Made by a program: the position numbers and the translations under genes
Notes under the pieces: model-generated
Told to the model about the DNA's origin: nothing
Databases searched by the model: none
What the model saw: the letters and a program-made list of their open reading frames with translations, nothing else
Assembly: GCA_031288675.1 (NCBI GenBank)
Contig: JAITQY010000102.1
Coordinates: 1 to 9,033 of the forward strand
Length of the DNA: 9,033 bases
Direction of reading: 5' to 3'
Origin: Oscillospiraceae bacterium
Lineage (GTDB): Bacteria; Bacillota; Clostridia; Oscillospirales; Oscillospiraceae
In this document: positions 1 through 5,900 of the stretch, piece by piece
Numbering within the stretch: position 1 is the first letter of the stretch
Layout of the letters: the number at the start of each line of letters is the position of its first letter

Positions 1-1967
1 GGCTTCTCTCCGTAAAGCACTCTCGTGGCGGCTTCTGAAAGGCGCAAGCCCTCTTGCCGTGCGGGAATGGTATGAGGCGCGGAATACTCGGTTGTTATCA
101 CGTCTTCACTAAACTCCGCGCTGTCCGGAATCAGGAAGCTGGCGCGTTCAGCTTTCGGATACGTCACTACTGCTTCGCAATCATTGAACACCCGTGCCGC
201 CAAATATGCTTCGCGCTCATACCGCTGAGTATACCCGTTGCGAAGCTCCGCGCCTGACGCCTCAAGCTCCGCCCGCTCATAGTCGCTTAACAGACTGTTG
301 TTGCCTTCGTTGTCCGGAAAAGCAGTGTCTGTTGCGCCCATTACGATAAGTTTTTTCAGCGCGGTCTCACGTACTCCGGACAAGTCGCACAGGCGTACAC
401 GGTTCAGCGACGGCGGAATCACAGTCAGCTCGTATTGCCTCAGAAGCACTGTAAGCAGTTTCCCGAATTCCGCCTGCTCCATCGGCATATCCCCTATTGC
501 GGAGTACAGCGTTTCTAATGCTGTAATTAGTATATCCCACAGCCGGGAGTATTCCGCAGCCATTTTCTCCTCGCCTATTGACAGCATTTCTTCCGATTTG
601 ACCGCTAAACATACCGCTAAATCAATCTTCTGTAAGTGTGCATACAGCGCCTTTACAAGATCCCCTGCCGTCTCGGCGCGCCGGTTACGGCTGCGGAACT
701 CCGCAATAGGCGCAATTACCCGCTGGTGTATATCCTCTATTCTTGACAAGGCTTCTTGGTCTTCCTGAGTATCCTCGCTGGCATAACCGCGCGGATTCAT
801 TTCCCACTCTTCTGTCCACGCTCGCTCACCTCTTATGTTCCACGTCAGGCAGTAGTTCTCAAGTTCGTCCGCTTCTGCAAGCGTGATTCCGCTTAGGTTA
901 GTCTTAATATAGCGGAAGATATGCTCATACCTCCACCCTCCGGAAATTATTTCGTATAGCTCCGTAACAAGCGTCATTACGGGTTTAGAGAGTATGTCCT
1001 CACGTACATCGCGGTACACCGGGATTCCGTGCCGCGCAAAGATTGCCCGGCACACCGCGTCATATTTGCCGCCGTACTTAGGCGCGGTAACAGCGATTTC
1101 AGACGGAGTGACGCCCTCTTTCAGCCAGCGCAGTACATTCTGCGCGGCATACTCACATTCGTCAGCTATTGACGCCGCGGGGTTTACACGCACTGTTTGC
1201 GGACGTTCGTCTGAGGTAAGCTCGTGCAGTTTCGGATAGACGGCGGAAATTCCTTCCCGCTCGGCGATTTGCAGCATCGCGAAGTATGTCCGGCGCGGAA
1301 GCGCAGATGCGTCCTCGTTTCCGGTCAGGCATAAAAGAACGGTAATATCCGCGCCGTTACGCATTAGTTCGCTGACAACGTCAAGCTCGGGCTTAGTGAA
1401 ATCGCTGAACCCGTCAAAAGTGATTTTCATATTTTTACCGAAGTTACTGTTTTGCAAATATTCGGAAGTTTGTGTTAATTTGTCTCTGCCGTCGCCGTAA
1501 CGCGTCTCCACAAGTGCGTTAAAAGCAGCAAAAATCAGGGCAATATCCGCCAGTTTTTGGGACAAAATGAACTCGTTTGAAAGGGGTTCGAGGGCGTCTA
1601 AGGTGACTTTGCTTATCAAAAATTCCTCGCGCAGAGCAAGCAGTTTTTCCAAAAATTCAGGAGAGCCTGTTTGCCTGCCGTATATCTCCAGTCTATCGGC
1701 GACAGAGAGGAACGCGCGGCGCATTAACAGTATCTTTGCCGCTTTGTCAGGCGCGGGACGGTTAGCGCCGACTTCAGTCAGTACGCGCGTTGCAATACGG
1801 GAGAATGTCAGTACCTCCGTAGTCAGGCACGCGCTGTCACCGAGCGCGGCGGCGAGTTCGCGCTCCGCCTCGTGACTGTATTGCTCCGGTACGACAAGAA
1901 TATCCGCAACCGGAACCAAGTCCCGGCTGTGCACGATAGAATTGTCTTTGTTAAGTATCGTGAGCAT
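1..1967 (-). CDS. addB: AddB, helicase-nuclease subunit B (partial, C-terminus outside window)
   Basis: AddB is a subunit of the AddAB (RexAB) helicase-nuclease, which resects double-strand DNA ends for RecA-dependent repair in the cytoplasm. The frame is open from the ATG at 1967 to the left edge, giving 655 codons; family members are about 1100-1160 residues, so the C-terminal Fe-S nuclease domain is not in view. Family landmarks are VVPEQYSHEAERE (residues 25-37), EVLTFSR (51-57), FDGFSDFT (184-191) and VMGATDTAFP (about 542-551), followed by a LSEAATRVLYG segment that usually precedes the nuclease domain. The start is fixed by an in-frame TAA at 1974-1976, only two codons upstream. It lies 14 bp after the ftsZ stop and has no clear ribosome site, so it probably depends on ftsZ transcription and translation. 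Oddity: beta-strand MLTIL is followed almost at once by the VPEQ strand, with no GxxGSGKT P-loop between. The family call is firm. Confidence 0.9.
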   Translation of the reverse strand, partial: MLTILNKDNSIVHSRDLVPVADILVVPEQYSHEAERELAAALGDSACLTTEVLTFSRIATRVLTEVGANRPAPDKAAKILLMRRAFLSVADRLEIYGRQTGSPEFLEKLLALREEFLISKVTLDALEPLSNEFILSQKLADIALIFAAFNALVETRYGDGRDKLTQTSEYLQNSNFGKNMKITFDGFSDFTKPELDVVSELMRNGADITVLLCLTGNEDASALPRRTYFAMLQIAEREGISAVYPKLHELTSDERPQTVRVNPAASIADECEYAAQNVLRWLKEGVTPSEIAVTAPKYGGKYDAVCRAIFARHGIPVYRDVREDILSKPVMTLVTELYEIISGGWRYEHIFRYIKTNLSGITLAEADELENYCLTWNIRGERAWTEEWEMNPRGYASEDTQEDQEALSRIEDIHQRVIAPIAEFRSRNRRAETAGDLVKALYAHLQKIDLAVCLAVKSEEMLSIGEEKMAAEYSRLWDILITALETLYSAIGDMPMEQAEFGKLLTVLLRQYELTVIPPSLNRVRLCDLSGVRETALKKLIVMGATDTAFPDNEGNNSLLSDYERAELEASGAELRNGYTQRYEREAYLAARVFNDCEAVVTYPKAERASFLIPDSAEFSEDVITTEYSAPHTIPARQEGLRLSEAATRVLYGEK

Positions 1968-1981
1968 AGACCGTTATTTTA

Positions 1982-3076
1982 TTACCACCAATTCTCACCG
2001 AGTAGTTTCTCCAATTCGCCCGACGGATTAACATTGTCTGTACCGTCAGAATCGGAGTTAGTTTGCGGAGCGATTAACGGGGGTTCGGGATATTCAGTAT
2101 CGTTTTCGGCGTAGTCGGTTGCGATAACGACGACGCGTATGGAATCTTTCCAAGTATCTTCAAAGTCAACGCCGAAGATGATGTTGCTGTCCGGATGGGC
2201 ATAATCCTGTACGGTTCCGACGACTTGCTCGACGTCCTCCATAGTAATATCCATAGAGCCTACGACTTTGATAAGTATGCGCCGCGCGCCGGAAACCGAA
2301 GTACCCATAAGCGCGCTGGAGATAGCAGCCTGTGAAGCTGTGGCAACCTTGTCGTTGCCTGTGGCTTCCCCTACTCCCATATGGGCGTTGCCGGCATTCT
2401 TCAGTATTGTACGAAGATCGGCGAAGTCGAGGTTAATGTAGCTGGTGCTTCTCAGCAGGTCGGCGATATTAACCACCGCTTGCTTTAGTACGCCGTCCGC
2501 GATACCAAACGCGTTGGCAAGCGAAACTTTTTTAGGCGCGACCTCACGAAGTTTCTCGTTCGGGATTACTACAAGCGTATCAACCTTGCTTTTGAGCGCC
2601 TCTATGCCCTCGTCTGCGATACGCGCCTTGCGTGCGCCTTCAAACTTGAAAGGGGTAGTAACGACGCCGATAGAGAGAACATTGCACTCCCGCGCGATGT
2701 CCGCGACCACAGGCGCGGCTCCGGTGCCCGTGCCACCGCCCATTCCGGCGGTGATGAACACCAGATCCGCATCCTCAAAAATCTTGATTATAGAGTTTCT
2801 GCTTTCCTCTGCGGAACGGCGGCCTACGAGAGGGTCGCTGCCCGCGCCGCGTCCGTTGGTAAGCTTTTCGCCGATTTGCAGCTTAACGTTTGCGGCGGTA
2901 ACATCCAAAGCAGGTTTATCGGTGTTTATAATAACGAACTCGCAGCCCGTTACGCCCTCCGATACCATTTTGCTGACAACATTACCTCCGGCGCCGCCGA
3001 CGCCGATAACTTTGATTCTGACAACATCGTTGAATACCGGAGCGAAGCTCTCCGAGACGTCATCTAAAGTGAACAT
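1982..3076 (-). CDS. ftsZ: Cell division protein FtsZ
   Basis: FtsZ is the tubulin-like GTPase that polymerises into the cytokinetic Z-ring at mid-cell and recruits the divisome. The 364-residue protein is full length. Visible landmarks are the T1 loop GVGGAGGN (25-32), the tubulin signature GGGTGTG (113-119) and the T7 catalytic loop NLDFADL with N215, D217 and D220. The GTPase and C-terminal domains end near residue 323. A short acidic linker of about 30 residues follows, then a tail ending ELEKLLGENWW. The tail does not resemble the usual DIPxFLR-type C-terminal peptide that binds FtsA, SepF, ZapD or MinC. The start is supported by AGGAGG at 3085-3090, 8 nt upstream, and a sigma-A-type promoter lies farther upstream. 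The neighbours are a spoVM-like gene upstream and addB downstream, not the more common ftsA or dcw cluster genes. The functional call is very secure. Confidence 0.98.
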   Translation of the reverse strand: MFTLDDVSESFAPVFNDVVRIKVIGVGGAGGNVVSKMVSEGVTGCEFVIINTDKPALDVTAANVKLQIGEKLTNGRGAGSDPLVGRRSAEESRNSIIKIFEDADLVFITAGMGGGTGTGAAPVVADIARECNVLSIGVVTTPFKFEGARKARIADEGIEALKSKVDTLVVIPNEKLREVAPKKVSLANAFGIADGVLKQAVVNIADLLRSTSYINLDFADLRTILKNAGNAHMGVGEATGNDKVATASQAAISSALMGTSVSGARRILIKVVGSMDITMEDVEQVVGTVQDYAHPDSNIIFGVDFEDTWKDSIRVVVIATDYAENDTEYPEPPLIAPQTNSDSDGTDNVNPSGELEKLLGENWW

Positions 3077-3115
3077 ATTCTGTTCCTCCTAATCCCCAAA
3101 TCCCTAATATTTTAT

Positions 3116-3144
3116 ATTATAACCTATAGAGACAATTTTCGCAA
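3116..3144 (-). promoter_or_regulatory. Sigma-A-type promoter for ftsZ
   Basis: On the minus strand, TTGCGA (3139-3144) and a perfect TATAAT (3116-3121) are separated by 17 bp. The predicted transcript starts near 3109, about 33 nt before the ftsZ ATG. The promoter sits in the gap between the spoVM-like gene and ftsZ, so ftsZ-addB can be transcribed independently of the small genes upstream. Confidence 0.75.
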
Positions 3145-3172
3145 GAGGAATTTTTATCTTTTGCCAAAAAAA

Positions 3173-3277
3173 CTATTTTGTTTTGCCTTTTGCAGTTTCG
3201 TTTTGAGATTTGGTGTTTGATATTATCCGAAAGACTTTAGAAACGGCTTTCGGACCCTTTACCACGTAAACTTTCAA
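3173..3277 (-). CDS. spoVM: SpoVM-like sporulation peptide (34 aa, TTG start)
   Basis: This gene encodes a 34-residue basic peptide beginning MKVYVVKGPKAVSKVFR. In Bacillus subtilis, SpoVM is a 26-residue amphipathic helix that recognises the convex forespore membrane and anchors SpoIVA, starting spore-coat assembly. Placed over the B. subtilis peptide without gaps, M1, K2, Y4, K7, P9, K10 and R17 coincide, including the helix-breaking proline at position 9. The rest alternates hydrophobic and basic residues, as an amphipathic helix should, and a Lys/Asn/Thr-rich tail follows. The start is TTG, with GGAGG ending 8 nt upstream, and that site overlaps the last codons of the 57-codon gene before it, so the two are probably translationally coupled. 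The stop is TAG. A longer reading of the same frame to 3475 would overlap the membrane gene and lacks a ribosome site of its own. The call rests on short-peptide similarity, so it is good but not certain. Confidence 0.72.
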   Translation of the reverse strand: MKVYVVKGPKAVSKVFRIISNTKSQNETAKGKTK

Positions 3278-3279
3278 AG

Positions 3280-3290
3280 TTGTCACCTCC
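3280..3290 (-). promoter_or_regulatory. Ribosome binding site deciding the spoVM-like TTG start
   Basis: The minus-strand GGAGGTGA lies inside the last codons and stop of the 57-aa gene, 8 nt before the TTG at 3277. It is a near-perfect anti-16S match. It is the main reason to accept the TTG start and to propose translational coupling of the two small genes. Confidence 0.75.
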
Positions 3291-3456
3291 GTATGAATAG
3301 TAATACTATTCCGCCGATTATCAGCAGCGCGGCGAACAGGAAAACCCAAAATACCGGGGGCAAAAAAATCGCCGCAAGGATCAGGATACCTAACCCCAAT
3401 AGTATGTAGCCAATGTTGTTTCCCTGTTTTTTCGGACATTTCTTTTTCATCTTCAT
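3283..3456 (-). CDS. Small two-helix membrane protein upstream of spoVM (57 aa)
   Basis: This 57-residue protein has a Lys-rich start (MKMKKKCPKKQG), a hydrophobic helix at about 15-31, a short turn containing LPP (32-34), a second hydrophobic helix at about 35-54 and a final Arg-Arg. It should be a two-helix hairpin in the membrane with both ends in the cytoplasm by the positive-inside rule. AGGAGG at 3464-3469 lies 7 nt before the ATG at 3456, an excellent ribosome site; a second in-frame ATG follows two codons later. Its TGA stop is 5 bp before the spoVM-like TTG, and its last codons form the ribosome site for that gene. I recognise no named family. Small proteins of this shape do occur in Clostridia, and the coupling suggests a role beside SpoVM at the forespore membrane, but that is inference. 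Confidence 0.75.
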   Translation of the reverse strand: MKMKKKCPKKQGNNIGYILLGLGILILAAIFLPPVFWVFLFAALLIIGGIVLLFIRR

Positions 3457-3479
3457 CTGCTGACCTCCTTTGCAATCAC

Positions 3480-3507
3480 ATTATATGCAGGAAATCTGAA
3501 AGTGACA
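3480..3507 (-). promoter_or_regulatory. Possible promoter of the small membrane protein/spoVM pair
   Basis: On the minus strand, TATAAT (3480-3485) is preceded 16 bp upstream by a poor -35, TGTCAC (3502-3507). The extended -10 reads CATATAAT, one base away from the sigma-E -10 consensus CATACAnT, which would suit a mother-cell sporulation gene, but I see no matching sigma-E -35 at the right distance. The predicted start leaves only about 17 nt of leader, just enough for the ribosome site. The regulator class is undecided. Confidence 0.4.
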
Positions 3508-3512
3508 GTGTA

Positions 3513-3541
3513 TTGACAATATTTTGAGGGCGTGATATAAT
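3513..3541 (+). promoter_or_regulatory. Consensus sigma-A promoter for the glyoxalase-like gene
   Basis: A perfect TTGACA (3513-3518), a 17-bp spacer and a perfect TATAAT (3536-3541) match the housekeeping consensus exactly. Transcription should start near 3548, and GGAGGG (3557-3562) then lies 7 nt before the ATG at 3570. It is arranged back to back with the weaker minus-strand promoter of the spoVM pair; the two -35 elements are only a few bases apart. Confidence 0.88.
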
Positions 3542-3569
3542 ATAAATAAAAAAAGCGGAGGGAATATTT

Positions 3570-3938
3570 ATGCAATTATCTCACGTATCACTGCACGTCA
3601 GGGATTTAGAAAAGAGTATCAAATTCTATGAGGACGCGTTAGGATTTGAAAAGCAAATGGAGATGCCGATGCCGGACGGCTCCGCGAAACTTGTGTTTAT
3701 GGGGTCTAAGGACGGCGGCGCTCAGGTTGAGCTGACGTGGCTGAAGGAGCAGGGCGACAAGCCCTATGACATCGGAGAAGAGGAAGTAATCCATCTTGGG
3801 TTTATGGTGCAGAACTTTGATGAAGTCAAAGCGAAACACACGGAGATGAACTGTATTGTGTTCGACAACCCGATGCTCGGCGTTTATTTCATCGCGGATC
3901 CGGACGGATACTGGTTAGAGATGATTCCGGCAAGATAG
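3570..3938 (+). CDS. VOC-superfamily metalloenzyme, glyoxalase I-like (lactoylglutathione lyase family)
   Basis: This 122-residue protein is of the vicinal-oxygen-chelate fold, with two beta-alpha-beta-beta-beta modules. It opens with SHVSLHVRDLEKSIKFY, typical of glyoxalase I, and ends with DPDGYWLEMI. The four metal ligands expected from GloA are all present: H5, E54, H75 and E117. Glyoxalase I isomerises the hemithioacetal of methylglyoxal and a thiol (glutathione, or another low-molecular-weight thiol where glutathione is absent) in the cytoplasm. Clostridia often carry such enzymes with unknown true substrates, so the family is firmer than the substrate. It is monocistronic, with its own consensus promoter and ribosome site. 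No convincing intrinsic terminator follows the TAG stop. Other VOC activities, such as a resistance or isomerase function, cannot be excluded. Confidence 0.85.
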   Translation: MQLSHVSLHVRDLEKSIKFYEDALGFEKQMEMPMPDGSAKLVFMGSKDGGAQVELTWLKEQGDKPYDIGEEEVIHLGFMVQNFDEVKAKHTEMNCIVFDNPMLGVYFIADPDGYWLEMIPAR

Positions 3939-3969
3939 TAGTTAGGAATTAGGTAGTAGTAGTTAGGGG

Positions 3970-4022
3970 ACGAGGGAGACGGCGGAATGGCAAATTGGAA
4001 ATTAGGACGAGGGTGACGGCGG
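3970..4022. repeat. Direct repeat pair, 16 bp, 15 of 16 identical
   Basis: ACGAGGGAGACGGCGG at 3970-3985 recurs as ACGAGGGTGACGGCGG at 4007-4022. The intervening bases repeat the TTAGG motif found before the first copy. The second copy runs straight into the palindrome. This looks like a duplicated module of an intergenic repeat element. Confidence 0.7.
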
Positions 4023-4039
4023 GCGAGCAATGCTCGCCC
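4021..4039. repeat. Perfect GC-rich palindrome in intergenic repeat
   Basis: GGGCGAGCA and TGCTCGCCC form a perfect 9-bp inverted repeat around a single central A. With so small a centre it would fold as a short-loop hairpin in RNA or cruciform in DNA. No T-run follows on either side, so it is not a standard intrinsic terminator. From memory, GGCGAGCAxTGCTCGCC-type palindromes are common intergenic repeats in several bacteria; I cannot check copy number here. Confidence 0.6.
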
Positions 4040-4207
4040 CTACGGCAGAGTGGATATACCCACTATTGTGAGGGATGTTAGCCATTAATCACTACTGCTA
4101 TATTGTGACACAAAGATTCTGATTTGTCAAGAGGAAATTTTGCTAAAACGCAATTTTTGCAAATATTTTTTACAGATTGGTCGGTGCGACTTGTACTGCG
4201 AAACAAC

Positions 4208-4236
4208 TTGACAGCGGCGCGAATATCTGTTAAACT
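4208..4236 (+). promoter_or_regulatory. Promoter of the methyltransferase gene, predicted leaderless start
   Basis: A perfect TTGACA (4208-4213) and a TAAACT -10 (4231-4236, four of six consensus bases) are 17 bp apart. The expected transcription start, about 7 nt after the -10, falls on or next to the A of the ATG at 4243. No Shine-Dalgarno sequence lies between the -10 and the ATG. Confidence 0.6.
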
Positions 4237-4242
4237 CTGCGT

Positions 4243-5097
4243 ATGTACTCAAATAACTATACACTTGAAAGTTTTGACGCGCTGTGGCGCGGCGGACGCA
4301 TAGTCAGAGAGGCAAACGCTCCGGAAATGTGGGACGCGCTTGCCGGAGACTGGATTGCGGAGTTCGGCAACGACGGCTCCGGCAAGCCCGATATGCATAA
4401 GCGCGTAAACTATACCGCCGGGTATCTGCGCTCCCGAGGGTTGTTAGGCGCGAATTATACGGTCGCGGACATCGGCTGCGGACCGGGTCTGTTTGTGACG
4501 GAGTTTGCCAAGACGGCGAACAGGTCGGTAGGCTTTGATTATTCCAAGCGGTTTTTGGAATACGGGCGTGAGTACTCCGCCGCGCGAGGAATCAGCAACA
4601 CGGAATTCCGGTTCTGTGACTTTATGAGCCTTGACGTTGATGCTTCGGGACTGACCGGCGCGTTTGATTTAGTGTTTACGTCGATAACGCCGGTGGTGAA
4701 CAGCCTTGAAAGTCTGCAAAAGCTGATAAAAATGAGTCGCGCGTACTGTTATAACGCCAGCTTTGTACATACAAGCGACAGTCTTGCGGAGCAAATAAGC
4801 CGCGACGTGTTCGGTGAGGAGTATAAGCCGCGCCGCGACGGCAAGGTGTTTTATTCCCTGCTGAACCTCGTGTGGCTGTTAGGATATTATCCTGAGACGG
4901 CGTACTACGACGATATTCGCGATGAGGCGGTAGCGCCGACTATAGAGAACGCGGCGGAGTTTGCCGATGAGTGCAAGCACGGCGGCGATGAGGGTACGGC
5001 AAAGGTTCTTCGCTGGTTTGAGCGTCACGGAGAGGTCACGCGTCACAGCGAGTATAAGTATGGCTCTGTGCTGTGGGACATTAGGGACAAACGTTAA
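4243..5097 (+). CDS. Class I SAM-dependent methyltransferase, substrate unknown
   Basis: This 284-residue cytoplasmic protein has a Rossmann-type methyltransferase core. Motif I, VADIGCGPGLF (74-84), binds S-adenosylmethionine; GFDYS (97-101) ends the second strand that contacts the ribose; FDLVFTSITPVV (141-152) is the fourth strand. About 75 residues precede the core and about 110 follow it, probably forming a substrate cap containing VWLLGYYPETAYYDD (210-224). The overall style recalls clostridial UbiE-like small-molecule methyltransferases, but nothing in the sequence names the substrate. The ATG at 4243 has no ribosome site, and the promoter spacing predicts a leaderless mRNA. The next Met (residue 29) also lacks a ribosome site, and the upstream residues look like genuine protein. 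The gene is monocistronic and converges with the iron-sulfur flavoprotein gene. Confidence 0.85.
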   Translation: MYSNNYTLESFDALWRGGRIVREANAPEMWDALAGDWIAEFGNDGSGKPDMHKRVNYTAGYLRSRGLLGANYTVADIGCGPGLFVTEFAKTANRSVGFDYSKRFLEYGREYSAARGISNTEFRFCDFMSLDVDASGLTGAFDLVFTSITPVVNSLESLQKLIKMSRAYCYNASFVHTSDSLAEQISRDVFGEEYKPRRDGKVFYSLLNLVWLLGYYPETAYYDDIRDEAVAPTIENAAEFADECKHGGDEGTAKVLRWFERHGEVTRHSEYKYGSVLWDIRDKR

Positions 5098-5125
5098 AAT
5101 ACGGCGGAGATATATGTACGCACAC

Positions 5126-5148
5126 TGTTGCAAATCCTGTTTGCAGCA
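5126..5148. terminator. Possible weak hairpin between convergent genes
   Basis: TGTTGCAAA (5126-5134) pairs with TTTGCAGCA (5140-5148) around a TCCTG loop, giving 9 bp with one G-T wobble. It sits 28 bp after the methyltransferase stop and 35 bp after the stop of the opposing gene. The flanking sequence on the plus strand is AT-rich (GTTAATTATAAA) without a true U-run, so it may be a weak bidirectional terminator. Confidence 0.35.
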
Positions 5149-5183
5149 GCGTTAATTATAAACTTAATTATTTACCGGGAAAT

Positions 5184-5741
5184 TTACTGCGCGCCGTTAA
5201 GCCAAGCGGCAAGTTTGCGAACGCCATCTAAGGCGGCGTGATCTTCGGCGGCGGGCAGGGTATCGGTGTGCATTGAAAGCACGGTATGTTCATCGAAGCC
5301 AGAGGCGTTAAGCAGCCGGAAAACAGGACGGACGGCGCGTATCGCGCCGGCTTCGTTTCCTTTGCCGCCGCCGGTGAATATCAGTCCGCCGAGTTTAGGA
5401 CGCGGCGTTGTCGGATTGCCGAGATAGTATTCCGCGTTGTGCAGCGGCTGAAGACGTGAGGCAAGACTAAGCAGCGGTCCCGGAAGATTGGAAAAATACA
5501 CCGGAGACGCGATAACCAGCGCGTCAAAATCATCGGCGTAGACTGCGCGCATATCGTCGTCAAAGACACATCCGCGAACATTGCGACAGGCGCGGCAATC
5601 TATGCACGGAGCAAGTTCGGCTCGGAAAGCGGAAAGCTCCGTGAACTCCCCGTGCAGATGACGGCAAAGCTCCCCGATAAGAGCGGCAGTGTCACCGTGT
5701 ATTCTCGGGCTGCCGTTGATGATCAGTGTTTTGCGGGACAT
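5184..5741 (-). CDS. Iron-sulfur flavoprotein / NADPH-dependent FMN reductase family protein
   Basis: This 185-residue flavodoxin-like protein starts with TLIINGSPRIHGDTAALI (residues 5-22), the FMN phosphate-binding loop of the NADPH-dependent FMN reductase family. C46, C49, C52 and C58 form a CX2CX2CX5C cluster matching the compact motif of archaeal-type iron-sulfur flavoproteins, which hold a 4Fe-4S centre beside FMN. ASPVYFSNLPGPLLSLASRL (about 77-96) is the next conserved flavin-binding segment. Such proteins carry out electron transfer or reduce quinones, oxygen or peroxide in anaerobes; the partner here is unknown. I chose the ATG at 5741 because AAGGAG (5751-5756) lies 9 nt upstream; an ATG 15 codons farther out would lie upstream of the predicted transcript start. 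It is monocistronic with its own promoter. Confidence 0.85.
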   Translation of the reverse strand: MSRKTLIINGSPRIHGDTAALIGELCRHLHGEFTELSAFRAELAPCIDCRACRNVRGCVFDDDMRAVYADDFDALVIASPVYFSNLPGPLLSLASRLQPLHNAEYYLGNPTTPRPKLGGLIFTGGGKGNEAGAIRAVRPVFRLLNASGFDEHTVLSMHTDTLPAAEDHAALDGVRKLAAWLNGAQ

Positions 5742-5750
5742 TCGGCGAAT

Positions 5751-5756
5751 CTCCTT
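5751..5756 (-). promoter_or_regulatory. Ribosome binding site fixing the flavoprotein start
   Basis: The minus-strand AAGGAG, 9 nt before the ATG at 5741, decides between two in-frame starts. The longer start at 5786 would place the first codons within the promoter spacer. Confidence 0.7.
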
Positions 5757-5771
5757 ATGTAGGTTAATATT

Positions 5772-5799
5772 ATTATATAGCGGCAAAAGATTTTGTCAA
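5772..5799 (-). promoter_or_regulatory. Sigma-A promoter of the flavoprotein gene
   Basis: Minus-strand perfect TTGACA (5794-5799) and perfect TATAAT (5772-5777) have a 16-bp spacer. The predicted start near 5765 gives a leader of about 24 nt that contains the AAGGAG ribosome site. The spacer is one base short of optimal but well within the working range. Confidence 0.8.
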
Positions 5800-5900
5800 G
5801 GATTTTATGCAATATACGTTGCAGTCAGTATTACTAATTAAATAGGGTACGAAAAAATAAGGATCAGTTATTGTTATATTGAGTTAAAAATAAAGATTTA

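Larger units (their letters stand above)
3939..4207. other. Non-coding intergenic stretch with repeats
   Basis: The roughly 300 bp between the glyoxalase-like gene and the methyltransferase hold no supportable gene. The first part is low-complexity, with several TTAGG/TAGTAG motifs (about 3938-4006). It then has a 16-bp direct repeat, a perfect 9+9 palindrome and a small AGTGG/CCACT hairpin (4049-4064). The rest (about 4080-4207) is AT-rich with no clear element until the methyltransferase promoter. Composition and structure suggest a dispersed intergenic repeat rather than a decayed gene. Confidence 0.6.

Noticed and set aside
298..768. 156-codon plus-strand open frame opposite addB
   Set aside because: It lies fully antisense to a frame with clear AddB motifs, is rich in Ser/Arg as expected of a mirror frame, and has no ribosome site or family resemblance.
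2445..3092. 215-codon plus-strand open frame opposite ftsZ
   Set aside because: It is the antisense shadow of ftsZ, which is certain from its GTPase motifs.
3278..3475. Longer N-terminal extension of the spoVM-like frame to 3475
   Set aside because: It would overlap the 57-aa membrane gene in another frame, which has a far better ribosome site and clear membrane helices, and the extra residues look like no known protein.
4021..4039. Palindrome as terminator of the glyoxalase-like gene
   Set aside because: No U-run follows, the centre is one base, and it belongs to a repeat module about 80 bp past the stop.
3939..4064. CRISPR array or tandem-repeat locus
   Set aside because: There are only two copies of a 16-bp repeat with dissimilar spacing and no cas genes nearby.
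5742..5786. Upstream ATG for the iron-sulfur flavoprotein
   Set aside because: It falls inside the promoter and has no ribosome site; the ATG at 5741 has AAGGAG at 9 nt and directly precedes the flavin-binding motif.
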